Below, piece after piece: positions 27,970-38,814 of a DNA stretch of 64,000 nucleotides. Made by a program: the position numbers and the translations under genes. Origin of the DNA: Nocardioides piscis (GTDB lineage Bacteria; Actinomycetota; Actinomycetes; Propionibacteriales; Nocardioidaceae); NCBI RefSeq assembly GCF_011300215.1, contig NZ_CP049866.1, positions 2,294,001 to 2,358,000 of the forward strand, read 5' to 3'. The notes beneath the pieces are model-generated. The model was given only the letters and a program-made list of their open reading frames with translations. It ran no database searches and had not been told where the DNA came from. Numbering within the stretch: the stretch's first letter is position 1; each line of letters opens with the position of its first letter.

Positions 27970-28668
27970 TCAGTCGGACGACTTGCGCTGGCGCTGCTCG
28001 CGCGCGGCCGTCCGGGGGACCGTCAGGGCGATCATCCGCGCCACGGCCAGGGCGATGTAGAGCATCCCGGCGATCTGCTCGAGCATGCCGACGGCGCGGG
28101 CCTGGGACCGGATGGGGATGATGTCGGACATCCCGAGACTCGTCATCGTGGTGACGGACAGATAGAGCATCTCGAACCACGCCTTGGCGTGGAGCGGGTC
28201 CTGGACGACCGAGAACGAGTCCGGCCACACGATGGCCACCGCGAGGTAGACGTAGGCGAAGCCCCACGCCACGACCGTGAACGTGGCACCGGTGGCATAG
28301 AGCTCGTCGGTCGTGACGACGTGGTCGTCGAACATGTATCGCAGCAGCGCGAACGCGGTGTAGAAGTAGAAGGCCGCGTGGAAGACCGAGGACCACAGCA
28401 CCACGGTCTCGGTCCCCGGCGAGATCGCCTCCCAGAGGGTCAGCACCACGACAGGCAGGCCGAGGATGGCCGAGATCCAGTTCAGCGCGGGGGTCATCCG
28501 CACAGCCATCACGGCCAGGACCAGGACGAAGAGGCCGAAGATCGAGAAGATCGCGCGACCGAGCGGCTGGTCGCCCAGGAACGGGTAGACCAGGATTCCC
28601 AAGAGCTGAACGATCAGCAGGTCGGCGCAGGGGTGGCGCACCACCGGGAGGCGTCGCCAGTTCACCAC
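27970..28668 (-). CDS. Two-pore-helix ion channel family protein with unusual filter
   Basis: A 232-residue membrane protein with about six hydrophobic segments. A pore-loop region near residue 175 reads LYLSVTTMTSLGMSDIIP, between two helices. It aligns with the potassium-channel pattern TTxxTxGYGD but has SLGMSD at the selectivity filter. The fold therefore looks like an Ion_trans_2/potassium channel, but selectivity for potassium is doubtful. The C-terminus is basic (REQRQRKSSD). GTG 28668 lies one base after the glgX stop, so it is probably the second gene of that transcript. GTG 28665 is equally possible as start. Confidence 0.72.
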   Translation of the reverse strand: MVNWRRLPVVRHPCADLLIVQLLGILVYPFLGDQPLGRAIFSIFGLFVLVLAVMAVRMTPALNWISAILGLPVVVLTLWEAISPGTETVVLWSSVFHAAFYFYTAFALLRYMFDDHVVTTDELYATGATFTVVAWGFAYVYLAVAIVWPDSFSVVQDPLHAKAWFEMLYLSVTTMTSLGMSDIIPIRSQARAVGMLEQIAGMLYIALAVARMIALTVPRTAAREQRQRKSSD

Positions 28669-28669
28669 G

Positions 28670-30832
<2,163 letters not shown>

Positions 30833-30868
30833 TCTGCCTCCCCGGGCGGGTGAGGCGTGCGCGGCTGC

Positions 30869-30874
30869 TATGAA
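30869..30874 (+). promoter_or_regulatory. -10 box before the enoyl-CoA hydratase gene
   Basis: TATGAA ends seven bases before ATG 30882. It supports that start over ATG 30870. Confidence 0.4.
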
Positions 30875-30881
30875 TGCCCTC

Positions 30882-31694
30882 ATGACGCAGGAGAAGCAGG
30901 AGCCGCAGGAGCAGGCAGAAGAGTGGGTCAGGCTCGAGGTGGCCGACGGGATCGCCACCATCCGCCTCGACCGTCCCAAGATGAACGCGATCAGCTTCGC
31001 GGTGCAGGCCGGCCTGCGCGCTGCGGCCGAGGAGGCGACCCGGCGCGACGACGTCAAGGCGGTCGTGGTCTACGGCGGCGAGCGGGTCTTCGCGGCCGGC
31101 AACGACGTGAAGGAGATGGCCGACCTCTCCTATGCCGACATGGTCAAGGCCTCTGCCTCGGTGCAGGCCGCGATCACCGCCATCGCCCGGATCCCCAAGC
31201 CCGTCGTGGCTGCCGTGCGCGGCTATGCGTTGGGGGGTGGCTGCGAGCTCGCGCTGGCCGCTGACATCCGGATCGCCGCCGCCGACAGCACCTTCGGTCA
31301 GCCGGAGGTGCTCCTCGGGATCATCCCCGGCGCCGGCGGCACCCAGCGACTGGCTCGCCTGATCGGTCCGAGCAAGGCCAAGGACCTCATCTTCACCGGC
31401 CGCTTCGTCAAGGCCGAGGAGGCGCTGGCGCTCGGGCTGGTGGACAAGGTCGTGCCGCCGGACGAGGTGTACGACGCCGCGTTGGCGTGGGCCGGGCAGT
31501 TCACCGGTGCTGCGAGCCTGGCGCTGCGGGCGGCCAAGGAATGCATCGACCACGGCCTCGAGACCGACCTCGACACCGGTCTGGAGATCGAGCGGATGCA
31601 GTTCGCCGCAGTATTTGCGACCGAGGACCGTGCCATCGGCATGCGATCGTTCGTTGAGAGCGGGCCGGGCCAGGCCTCGTTCGTGGCACGGTAG
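30882..31694 (+). CDS. Enoyl-CoA hydratase/isomerase family protein
   Basis: A 270-residue crotonase-fold enzyme. Oxyanion-hole segments are AAGNDVKEMADLSYADMVK and ALGGGCELALAADIRIAA. The Glu-containing FGQPEVLLGIIPGAGGTQRL carries the hydratase catalytic region. Such proteins hydrate trans-2-enoyl-CoA in fatty-acid oxidation; the exact substrate is open. ATG 30882 was preferred to ATG 30870 because a TATGAA box ends seven bases before it and would overlap the earlier ATG. It is divergent from glgX with 49 bases between. The etfBA genes 3 kb downstream would serve the same beta-oxidation chemistry. Confidence 0.88.
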   Translation: MTQEKQEPQEQAEEWVRLEVADGIATIRLDRPKMNAISFAVQAGLRAAAEEATRRDDVKAVVVYGGERVFAAGNDVKEMADLSYADMVKASASVQAAITAIARIPKPVVAAVRGYALGGGCELALAADIRIAAADSTFGQPEVLLGIIPGAGGTQRLARLIGPSKAKDLIFTGRFVKAEEALALGLVDKVVPPDEVYDAALAWAGQFTGAASLALRAAKECIDHGLETDLDTGLEIERMQFAAVFATEDRAIGMRSFVESGPGQASFVAR

Positions 31695-31721
31695 ACCAGC
31701 ACATCGACGAAAGGGACGCTC

Positions 31722-32108
31722 GTGGCGAAGGATCGCAAGGACACCACCAAGGACAAGTCGGAGGAGGACGGCGGCAAGCGCGCGCGCGGAGCCTCCGCCG
31801 CCGCCGCACTACGCACCAAGGTGGCCCAGGTGATCTGGCTGGTCTGCGTCCTGTGCGCGCTGGCGCTCGCCCTCGGCGCGCTGCTCATCGCCCTCAAGGC
31901 CAACACGACCAACAGCCTGGTGCAGTTCGTCCTCGACGCAGCGGACACCGTCGACCTCGGGGTCTTCTCCATGGACGACGGGATCAAGCAGTTCGAGAAC
32001 AAGAAGGGCAAGCCCGAGGAGATCAAGAACGCGCTCGTCAACTACGGCCTCGGAGCGGTGGCGTGGCTGGTGGTCGGCCGCATCCTCGACCGCATCATCC
32101 GCCCGTAG
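31722..32108 (+). CDS. Small membrane protein, function unknown
   Basis: A 128-residue protein with a very polar, Lys/Asp-rich N-terminus (about 35 residues), a hydrophobic helix (VIWLVCVLCALALALGALLI), a polar middle with LDAADTVDLGVFSMDDGI, and a second hydrophobic segment near the end (YGLGAVAWLVVGRILDRIIR). GTG 31722 has AAAGGGA about six bases upstream. It follows the hydratase gene by 27 bases on the same strand. I recognise no assigned family. The layout suggests two membrane passes with a loop of about 55 residues. Confidence 0.65.
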   Translation: MAKDRKDTTKDKSEEDGGKRARGASAAAALRTKVAQVIWLVCVLCALALALGALLIALKANTTNSLVQFVLDAADTVDLGVFSMDDGIKQFENKKGKPEEIKNALVNYGLGAVAWLVVGRILDRIIRP

Positions 32109-32137
32109 GGGCGGTGCTCCTCGGCGCCGAGCGTGGC

Positions 32138-32143
32138 TATGGT
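32138..32143 (+). promoter_or_regulatory. -10 box, leaderless start of the Ig-like protein gene
   Basis: TATGGT, seven bases before ATG 32151. Confidence 0.5.
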
Positions 32144-32150
32144 CTAGTCC

Positions 32151-32837
32151 ATGTCAACCACACGCACGACCCAGACCATCGCCTCCGCCCTGGCCGTCAC
32201 CCTCGGCGGCGGTGCCCTCGTGGCGTTCGCACCGGCGACCCACGCCGCCAGCGCCCCGGTGAAGTCGACCACGCAGCTGGTCGTCAGCCCCGATCCTTCG
32301 GAGTACGGCGAAGCGGTCACCGCCGCTGCCACCGTCACCACTCCGGGCGCGACCCCCGCGGGTGACGTGACGTTCGTGGTCAAGGGTGTCTCGACCACGG
32401 TCGAGGTCGAGGACGGGAAGGCGCTCCTCGAGCTGGCCCAGCCCGTGGCCGGCGAGCACCCCGTGAGCGCGACCTTCACCCCCGCCGACCCGACCGTCGC
32501 CGACGGCAGCGCCGCCGAGCCTGTCATCCTCGACGTGGCGAAGGCCGAGACCCGCAGTCGCCTCCGCATCCGACACCTGCCCAGGCGCACCGAGGTGACC
32601 GTGAAGGTGTCCGGCGAGCACGAGACGGTCGCCACCGGCAAGGTGAAGCTCGTCCTGCGCAAGCTCGGCGACGAGGACTTCGTCGTCAAGCGCTTCGGAC
32701 GGCTGGGCAAGGGGTCCCGTGGGCTCGGCCTGGGCCAGCTGGACAAGGGCCGCTACAAGGTCCTGGTGAAGTACCGCGGCGACGCCAACCACGAGCGGTC
32801 GACGAAGGCCAGGACCTTCGGCTTCCACCGGGGCTGA
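32151..32837 (+). CDS. Secreted Ig-like beta-sandwich repeat protein
   Basis: A 228-residue protein with a Sec signal peptide (SALAVTLGGGALVAFAP, cleavage probably after THA). Two bacterial Ig-like modules follow: TQLVVSPDPSEYGEAVTAAA to about residue 125, then TEVTVKVSGEHETVATGKVK to the end, with the repeating GKVKLVLRK and KGRYKVLVKYRGDA strands. No enzyme motif is visible. The ATG is seven bases after TATGGT, fitting a leaderless transcript. A strong inverted repeat follows the stop. The next gene has a related last domain, so the two secreted proteins probably have related structural or adhesive roles. Confidence 0.7.
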   Translation: MSTTRTTQTIASALAVTLGGGALVAFAPATHAASAPVKSTTQLVVSPDPSEYGEAVTAAATVTTPGATPAGDVTFVVKGVSTTVEVEDGKALLELAQPVAGEHPVSATFTPADPTVADGSAAEPVILDVAKAETRSRLRIRHLPRRTEVTVKVSGEHETVATGKVKLVLRKLGDEDFVVKRFGRLGKGSRGLGLGQLDKGRYKVLVKYRGDANHERSTKARTFGFHRG

Positions 32838-32852
32838 CCCAACGCCTCGACG

Positions 32853-32885
32853 ACACCGCCCGGAGCCCTTGGCTCCGGGCGGTGT
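32853..32885. terminator. Hairpin terminator after the first Ig-like protein gene
   Basis: A perfect 15-base inverted repeat, ACACCGCCCGGAGCC with GGCTCCGGGCGGTGT, around a CTT loop. It lies 15 bases after the stop. Confidence 0.8.
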
Positions 32886-33011
32886 GTCATCTGTTGAGCG
32901 TTACGTCACCCTTTGGGGTGACAGTGTGTGACACTCTGCGTACGCCGAGTGTTGTTGGCCGCCCGGGAGAAGAGGTGGCCCGCTCGGACCAGTTCTCTGG
33001 GAGGGGAAACA

Positions 33012-33947
33012 ATGGGTTCAAGCCTGTCCAAGAAGTGCTCCATCGCTGCCGTGTCCGTCGCCGTGATGGCCGGAACTGCACTGCTGGCGACGCCGGCCAA
33101 CTCGGCATCCACGTCGATGGTCTTCTCGTGCACCACTCCGGTGGGTCCCAAGGACTTCATCACGGTCGCCGACACCGACGTCCCCGCCACGATGGTGGCC
33201 GGCGCCACCGCTCCGATCACCACGACCGCGCAGGTCACGATCCCTGAGGACCTGGTCGGCCTGCTGCGCGACGTCGTCGGGGCGCGAAGGGTCGACGGCA
33301 GCGCTGTGACCAAGTCGACGCTCGACGGCACCCCGCTCGCTGACGTCACCCACTCCATTGCGTCCATGCCCCTGCCCGCGAGCGGCGCCCTGACCGTGAC
33401 CGCCGTCGGCACCCCGGCGAACTACACCGGCACGGTCGGCACCCACGTCATCAAGGCGGCCAGCTACACGGCCCACCTGGTGTTCCACAAGGATGCCGGG
33501 GATCCGTTCGTGGTCGACACCACCTGCACGCCGCAGACGGTGGACAACAACGGCACGCCCGACAACACGGCCGACGACAAGCCCCTCGTCCAGGACCTGA
33601 CGGTCGACACGTTCAAGGTCGACCCCGCGCCCACCGTGACCCCCGTGCCCGCGAAGTCGGACACCACCAGCAAGGTGACGACGAAGTACTCCGCGAAGTC
33701 CAACAACGCCAAGGTCAAGGTCGTCGTCAAGGCTGCGTCGGGTCAGGCCACCGGATCGGTCAAGGTCACCCTCAAGCGAGGGTCGAAGAAGGTCAAGAGC
33801 GTCTCCGCCAAGCTCGTCTCGGGGACGGCCAAGGTCGTCTTCAAGAAGATCTCCCGCCCGGGCAAGTACAAGGTGATCGCCAAGTACCCCGGCTCCAGCA
33901 CCACCAACGCGTCGTCGGGCAAGGACACCTTCAAGGTCCGTCGCTGA
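33012..33947 (+). CDS. Secreted DUF6801-like protein with C-terminal Ig-like domain
   Basis: A 311-residue protein with a signal peptide (CSIAAVSVAVMAGTALLATP, ending at ANSAS). An N-terminal domain starting MVFSCTTPVGPKDFITVADT fits actinobacterial secreted DUF6801-type domains. A linker rich in Pro, Val and Thr (PAPTVTPVPAKSD) leads to a lysine-rich Ig-like domain with GSVKVTLKRGSKKVKSVS and RPGKYKVIAKYPGSS. ATG 33012 has GGGAGGGG just upstream. The 174-base upstream gap holds two small palindromes. The DUF number is recalled, not searched, so treat it as provisional. Confidence 0.7.
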   Translation: MGSSLSKKCSIAAVSVAVMAGTALLATPANSASTSMVFSCTTPVGPKDFITVADTDVPATMVAGATAPITTTAQVTIPEDLVGLLRDVVGARRVDGSAVTKSTLDGTPLADVTHSIASMPLPASGALTVTAVGTPANYTGTVGTHVIKAASYTAHLVFHKDAGDPFVVDTTCTPQTVDNNGTPDNTADDKPLVQDLTVDTFKVDPAPTVTPVPAKSDTTSKVTTKYSAKSNNAKVKVVVKAASGQATGSVKVTLKRGSKKVKSVSAKLVSGTAKVVFKKISRPGKYKVIAKYPGSSTTNASSGKDTFKVRR

Positions 33948-33972
33948 CACGTTCGAAGCCTCACCTGTGAGT

Positions 33973-34010
33973 AACCCCACCGCGGACCCTGTTCCGCGGT
34001 GGGGTTTCTC
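33973..34010 (+). terminator. Intrinsic terminator before etfB
   Basis: A 14-base stem, AACCCCACCGCGGA with TCCGCGGTGGGGTT, around CCCTGT, followed by TTTCTCCTCT. It ends the 33012-33947 transcript. Confidence 0.85.
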
Positions 34011-34069
34011 CTCTGTAACCTCTCGGTCACCGGACCAACACCACAGGAGGGGCCGCGAGGCCACACACC

Positions 34070-34858
34070 ATGAACATTGTCGTCTGTGTGAAATACGTGC
34101 CCGACGCGACAGCGGACCGGCAGTTCGAGTCCGACAACACCGTTGACCGAGTCGGCGTCGACGGGCTGCTGTCGGAGCTCGACGAATATGCCGTCGAGCA
34201 GGCGCTGCAGCTCAAGGAGAAGACCGAGGGCGAGCACGAGGTGATCGCGCTGTGCGTGGGTCCCGAGAAGGCCGTCGACGCTGCCCGCAAGGCGCTCCAG
34301 ATGGGTGCCGACAGGGCCGTTCACGTCGTCGACGACGCCATCGCCGGCTCCGACTACGTCGCCACGTCGCTGGTGCTGGCCAAGGCGATCGAGAAGATCG
34401 GCACGTGTGATCTCGTCGTCTGCGGCATGGCCTCGACCGACGCCTCCGGAAGCGTGGTGCCGGCGATGCTGGCCGAGCGTCTCAACCTTCCGCAGGTCAC
34501 CCTCGCCTCCGTCGTGGAGGCCCAGGGCGACCAGGTCCGCATCAAGCGCGACAACGAGGGCTCCACCGAGGTCATCGGTGCGACCCTGCCGATCGTGCTC
34601 TCGGTGACAGACCAGACCGGTGAGGCCCGCTACCCGTCCTTCAAGGGCATCATGGCCGCCAAGAAGAAGCCGCTCGAGACGCTCTCGCTCTCCGACCTCG
34701 GCATCGAGGCAGACCAGGTCGGCCTCGCGGTCGCGTGGTCGCAGGTCGAGGAGACCACCGAACGCCCGCCGCGCACTGCCGGCGAGATCGTCACCGACGA
34801 GGACGGCTCGGGCGCGGTCGCGCTGGCCGAGTTCCTCGCCTCCAAGAAGTTCATCTAA
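34070..34858 (+). CDS. etfB: Electron transfer flavoprotein, beta subunit
   Basis: A 262-residue ETF beta subunit starting MNIVVCVKYVPDATADRQFE. It has the AMP/adenine-nucleotide region ALCVGPEKAVDAARKALQMGADRAVH and the signature VTLASVVEAQGDQVRIKRD. With EtfA it passes electrons from acyl-CoA dehydrogenases towards the quinone pool. It lies 13 bases ahead of etfA in the same direction. A TAACCT box at 34016-34021 and AGGAGG near 34045 suggest a leadered transcript of about 40 bases. A strong terminator precedes it at 33973-34006. Confidence 0.96.
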   Translation: MNIVVCVKYVPDATADRQFESDNTVDRVGVDGLLSELDEYAVEQALQLKEKTEGEHEVIALCVGPEKAVDAARKALQMGADRAVHVVDDAIAGSDYVATSLVLAKAIEKIGTCDLVVCGMASTDASGSVVPAMLAERLNLPQVTLASVVEAQGDQVRIKRDNEGSTEVIGATLPIVLSVTDQTGEARYPSFKGIMAAKKKPLETLSLSDLGIEADQVGLAVAWSQVEETTERPPRTAGEIVTDEDGSGAVALAEFLASKKFI

Positions 34859-34871
34859 GGGAGCATCGGAA

Positions 34872-35837
34872 ATGTCTGAAGTCCTGGTTGTCATCGACCA
34901 CGCCGAGGGCGAGGTCAAGAAGCCCACCTACGAGCTCCTCACCATCGCACGTCGTCTGGGCGAGCCGTCGGCGGTGTTCTTCGGTTCGGCCGACAAGGCC
35001 GACGCGGTCGCCGAGAAGGTCAAGAAGTACGGCGCCGAGAAGGTCTACGTCATCGACGACGCCGACGTCGAGGGCTACCTCGTCGCGCCCAAGGCGGAGG
35101 CGATGCAGCAGCTCGCCGAGAAGGCCGGTGGTGAAGGGGGCCTCGCCGCCATCCTGTTCCCCTCCAGCTTCGAGGGCAAGGAGGTCGCCGCCCGGCTCGC
35201 GATCAAGATCGAGTCCGGCCTGATCACCGACGCCGTCGACGTCCAGGAGGGGCCGGTCACCACGCAGAGCGTGTTCGCCGGCAGCTACACCGTCACGGCC
35301 AAGGTCACCAAGGGCACGCCGATCATCACGGTCAAGCCCAACTCCGCGGCGCCGGAGGAGACCGAGGGCGCTGCGGCTGTGGAGGCATTCACGCCGACCA
35401 TCTCCGACGGTGCGAAGACGGCGCAGATCATCGCGTCGCAGCCGCGTCAGTCGACCGGCCGTCCCGACCTGACCGAGGCCGCCATCGTCGTCTCCGGCGG
35501 GCGTGGCACCGGCGGCAACTTCGAGCCGATCGAGAATTTCGCCGACTCGCTGGGTGCCGCCGTCGGCGCCTCGCGTGCCGCGGTCGACTCCGGCTGGATG
35601 CCGCACGCGTTCCAGGTCGGCCAGACCGGCAAGACCGTCTCGCCGCAGCTCTATGTCGCCAACGGGATCTCCGGCGCGATCCAGCACCGTGCCGGCATGC
35701 AGACCTCGAAGACCATCGTGGCTGTCAACAAGGACGACGAGGCTCCGATCTTCGAGCTCGTCGACTTCGGCGTCGTGGGAGACCTGCACACGGTCCTGCC
35801 CGCTGCCACCGAGGAGATCACCAAGCGCAAGGGCTGA
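34872..35837 (+). CDS. etfA: Electron transfer flavoprotein, alpha subunit
   Basis: A 321-residue ETF alpha subunit. The N-terminal domain begins [20 protein letters not shown]. The C-terminal FAD domain has [20 protein letters not shown] and [20 protein letters not shown], then [20 protein letters not shown], the classic FAD-binding signature. It forms a heterodimer with EtfB. The ATG at 34872 has AGGGAGC just upstream, overlapping the end of etfB's trailing spacer. A perfect 15-base inverted repeat closes the operon at 35856-35889. Confidence 0.96.
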   Translation: MSEVLVVIDHAEGEVKKPTYELLTIARRLGEPSAVFFGSADKADAVAEKVKKYGAEKVYVIDDADVEGYLVAPKAEAMQQLAEKAGGEGGLAAILFPSSFEGKEVAARLAIKIESGLITDAVDVQEGPVTTQSVFAGSYTVTAKVTKGTPIITVKPNSAAPEETEGAAAVEAFTPTISDGAKTAQIIASQPRQSTGRPDLTEAAIVVSGGRGTGGNFEPIENFADSLGAAVGASRAAVDSGWMPHAFQVGQTGKTVSPQLYVANGISGAIQHRAGMQTSKTIVAVNKDDEAPIFELVDFGVVGDLHTVLPAATEEITKRKG

Positions 35838-35855
35838 TCCTCCCGAGCTGCTCGT

Positions 35856-35889
35856 CGAACGCCCCGACCGGGAACGGTCGGGGCGTTCG
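35856..35889 (+). terminator. Hairpin terminator after etfBA
   Basis: A perfect 15-base inverted repeat, CGAACGCCCCGACCG with CGGTCGGGGCGTTCG, around GGAA. It lies 18 bases after the etfA stop and ahead of the convergent secreted-protein gene. Confidence 0.8.
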
Positions 35890-35908
35890 CGCGTCCTGGT
35901 CGAGGCGA

Positions 35909-37489
35909 TCAGTAGGGCTGGCTGCGGACGCGCCAGCCGGCGCCGCGCGCGGTGAGGGTCACGACGAAGGCGGAACGGCGCCCGCGCAGGACATAGCTGG
36001 CCGGTTCGTCATGGAGCTGTGGCTCCACCGTCCTGCACCGGTCACCACCAGCGCGCGGGCGGGCCACCGGAGCCTTGGTCGGTCGCCAGCCTGAGGCCGT
36101 GGACTTCTGGAGGGCGCTCGGCCAGCCGCCGGTGTGCTTCGTCGTGAGCCGGACGGCCGCTCGGGGTGAGACCGGCTGCACGACGTCGCAGCGCCTCGGA
36201 GCCCCGACCGGCAGCCGGACGAGCCCGTCCTCGCGGGAGAAGACCAGCGTGCGGCGGCGGTTGGACACCGAGACCTGCTCGGAGTCAGGGGAGACGCCGA
36301 CGGGGGGCCTGCCCAGGCGGATGTCGTGCCACGTGAGCGCGTCCGTGGTGACGAGGAGACGCTGCTGCCGCCCGCAGTCGAGACCCAGGGCGACGAGCCC
36401 CAGCTCGGCCCATCGCAGGCTGCTGCGGCTCCAGGAGCAGCGGGCGTCCGACCGGTCGACGCGGAGCGGCTCCGACCAGCGCTGGGCTGCCCAGTCATAG
36501 GTCTGGGCGGTGAAGGTCCTCCGGTCGGCTGACCCGACGGCGAGCAGGGGCAACCCGGGGGAGCTGACGAACGTGGTGGCAGCGCTGCGCCTGCCCCGGT
36601 GCCGAGCGAGCCCTGGTGCGTCCTCGGGCGTGACCCCGGTGGTCGTCCACGGCGACGCGGTGTCGGGCCGGGTGATCGACAGGAGCGTCTGGGGACTGGA
36701 GAACTCGCCGAAGAGCACCGTGAGGGCGTCGACGTTGGCGAGGTTGACGTCCGAGCAGGCGTAGTCGGCCGGGAGCTGCTGCCGGGTCTCGGTGCCGGTG
36801 CCCGCAGCCACGGTCGTGACGCCGAGGACGCACTCCCCGCTGGCGTCGCGCGCGCCGCCGTACAGGATCGAGACGTCACCGCTGTCGGAGACGGTGCCGG
36901 TGACCGTGTATTCCTGCCCCGGCAGCTCGCGGCGCTCGACGTCGAAGCCGGTGCCGGTCCAGCTGACCCAGCCCTGGTGCAGCGGCCACACGGCCCGGCT
37001 GCCACTCGGCGAGATCCCCGGTTCCTCGTGCGCCTCGCCGGGGAGCGTGCTGGCGTGCCAGCTGACGGTGTCGGGGGAGTAGAGCGCTCGGGAGCTGGTC
37101 GGGGCGGTGTCCTCGCTGTATCCGCCGGTGTCGCACTCGGCGATCACGGCGACGGCGTTGCCTGCTCCGCGCGCGTCGACGCGGCCGCAGTAGAGGTTCT
37201 TCTCCCGGACGATGACGCGCCTCGCACTCCACGACCGGGTGGCGGCGTCATACCTGCTGCCCCACACGGTGCGCATGTCGCGCGAGGTCGTCACGGTGAA
37301 CCGGTCGCCGTCCGCCAGGTCGACGATCACACCGCCCTCGACCTCCTCGGGGAGGCTGGGCACGGGTGTCCCGGCCACCTGCTCCTCGCTCGTGGCGGGT
37401 ATGGCGACTGACTGCCCGCCGAGGGACAGTGACCCGACGGACACCACCCCCGCCGTGAGCGCCGTGACGACTGCGATCTTCCCCCGCAT
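35909..37489 (-). CDS. Secreted protein of unknown function (beta-propeller-like repeats possible)
   Basis: A 526-residue protein with a signal peptide (IAVVTALTAGVVSVGSLSLG). The rest alternates short hydrophobic strands with Trp/Ser/Arg-rich turns, such as TVWGSRYDAATRSWSARRVI and AQTYDWAAQRWSEPLRVDRS, spaced through the protein. This spacing is typical of sialidase-like or other beta-propellers. I see six scattered cysteines and no catalytic motif. The gene stands alone: convergent with etfA, divergent from proA. ATG 37489 is the first start before the signal peptide. I do not recognise the family. Confidence 0.7.
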   Translation of the reverse strand: MRGKIAVVTALTAGVVSVGSLSLGGQSVAIPATSEEQVAGTPVPSLPEEVEGGVIVDLADGDRFTVTTSRDMRTVWGSRYDAATRSWSARRVIVREKNLYCGRVDARGAGNAVAVIAECDTGGYSEDTAPTSSRALYSPDTVSWHASTLPGEAHEEPGISPSGSRAVWPLHQGWVSWTGTGFDVERRELPGQEYTVTGTVSDSGDVSILYGGARDASGECVLGVTTVAAGTGTETRQQLPADYACSDVNLANVDALTVLFGEFSSPQTLLSITRPDTASPWTTTGVTPEDAPGLARHRGRRSAATTFVSSPGLPLLAVGSADRRTFTAQTYDWAAQRWSEPLRVDRSDARCSWSRSSLRWAELGLVALGLDCGRQQRLLVTTDALTWHDIRLGRPPVGVSPDSEQVSVSNRRRTLVFSREDGLVRLPVGAPRRCDVVQPVSPRAAVRLTTKHTGGWPSALQKSTASGWRPTKAPVARPRAGGDRCRTVEPQLHDEPASYVLRGRRSAFVVTLTARGAGWRVRSQPY

Positions 37490-37538
37490 GGCCGACCTTC
37501 CAGATTGAGACGTCGACGGACCCCCGGTCGGGCCGACC

Positions 37539-37544
37539 TAGGGT
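37539..37544 (+). promoter_or_regulatory. -10 box, leaderless start of proA
   Basis: TAGGGT, six bases before ATG 37551. Confidence 0.5.
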
Positions 37545-37550
37545 GCCAGC

Positions 37551-38804
37551 ATGACCCACGACACCGAGAGCGTGCGCGACGTGGCCTCGCGCGCCCGGGT
37601 CGCCAGCCACGACCTGGCCCTGGCGACCCGCGCAGACAAGGATGCCGCCCTCCACGCGATGGCCGACGCCCTGGTCGCCGCCGCCCCGACGATCCTCGAG
37701 GCCAACGCCGACGACGTCGCCCGCGCGGAGGCGGCCGGCGTCGCCCCCAACATCGTCGACCGGTTGACGTTGACGCAGGAGCGGCTCGCCGCGATGGCGG
37801 ACGGGCTGCGCGAGGTGGCGGGCCTGGCCGACCCGGTGGGGGAGGTCGTCCGCGGCTCCACGCTCGCCAACGGGCTCGAGCTGCGGCAGGTCCGGGTGCC
37901 GTTCGGCGTGGTCGGGATGATCTATGAGGCGCGACCCAACGTCACGGCCGATGCTGCCGGGATCTGCCTGAAGTCGGGCAACGCCGTGCTGCTGCGGGGG
38001 TCGTCCAGTGCCAGGTCGAGCAACGCCGCGATCGTGGAGGTGCTGCGCTCGGCCCTGACGGGGGTCGGACTGCCCGAGGACGCCGTCCAGCTCGTGCCGG
38101 GCGACTCGCACGACTCGGTGAAGGCGCTCATGCGTGCGCGCGGCCTCGTGGACGTCCTGATCCCGCGCGGGGGTGCGGGCCTGATCCGCAGCGTGGTGGA
38201 GGAGTCGACCGTCCCGGTCATCGAGACCGGCGTCGGCAACTGCCACGTCTATGTCGATGCGTCGGCCGACATCGACCAGGCGCTCGCCATCGTCGTCAAC
38301 GCCAAGACCCACCGCACCAGCGTCTGCAACGCGGCCGAGTCGCTGCTGGTCCACGCAGACATCGCCGACGACTTCCTGCCTCGGGTGATCGACGCGCTGC
38401 ACGAGCACGGGGTGACGATCCACGGCGACGAGCGCTTCAGTGAATACGACGGTGTCGTCGAGGCGACAGCGGCCGACCACGGCACCGAATATCTCTCGCT
38501 CGACATCTCGGCAGCGGTCGTCGCGGACGTGGACGGTGCGATCGATCACATCCGCGCCTACTCCAGTGGTCACTCAGACGCCATCGTGGCCAACGACCAG
38601 ACGACGATCCGGCGCTTCGTCGCCGCGGTCGACTCCGCGGCGGTGCTGGTCAACGCATCCACGCGCTTCACCGACGGGGGCGAGTTCGGCTTCGGGGCGG
38701 AGATCGGGATCAGCACCCAGAAGCTCCACGCCCGTGGCCCGATGGGGCTGCCCGAGATGACGTCGACGAAGTACGTCGTCATCGGTGCCGGTCACACCCG
38801 ATAG
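37551..38804 (+). CDS. proA: Glutamate-5-semialdehyde dehydrogenase (gamma-glutamyl phosphate reductase)
   Basis: A 417-residue NADPH-dependent reductase converting gamma-glutamyl phosphate to glutamate 5-semialdehyde in proline synthesis. Motifs are [35 protein letters not shown] and the catalytic-Cys region [17 protein letters not shown]. The C-terminus has [19 protein letters not shown] and [10 protein letters not shown]. The ATG is six bases after a TAGGGT box, so the mRNA is probably leaderless. No proB lies in the window. Position next to nadD and rsfS matches the mycobacterial order. Confidence 0.96.
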   Translation: MTHDTESVRDVASRARVASHDLALATRADKDAALHAMADALVAAAPTILEANADDVARAEAAGVAPNIVDRLTLTQERLAAMADGLREVAGLADPVGEVVRGSTLANGLELRQVRVPFGVVGMIYEARPNVTADAAGICLKSGNAVLLRGSSSARSSNAAIVEVLRSALTGVGLPEDAVQLVPGDSHDSVKALMRARGLVDVLIPRGGAGLIRSVVEESTVPVIETGVGNCHVYVDASADIDQALAIVVNAKTHRTSVCNAAESLLVHADIADDFLPRVIDALHEHGVTIHGDERFSEYDGVVEATAADHGTEYLSLDISAAVVADVDGAIDHIRAYSSGHSDAIVANDQTTIRRFVAAVDSAAVLVNASTRFTDGGEFGFGAEIGISTQKLHARGPMGLPEMTSTKYVVIGAGHTR

Positions 38805-38807
38805 GAT
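38802..38807 (+). promoter_or_regulatory. -10 box before the small membrane protein and nadD
   Basis: TAGGAT, seven bases before ATG 38815 and overlapping the proA stop. It may drive the whole nadD-rsfS-phosphatase run. Confidence 0.5.
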
Positions 38808-38814
38808 CGCTCCC

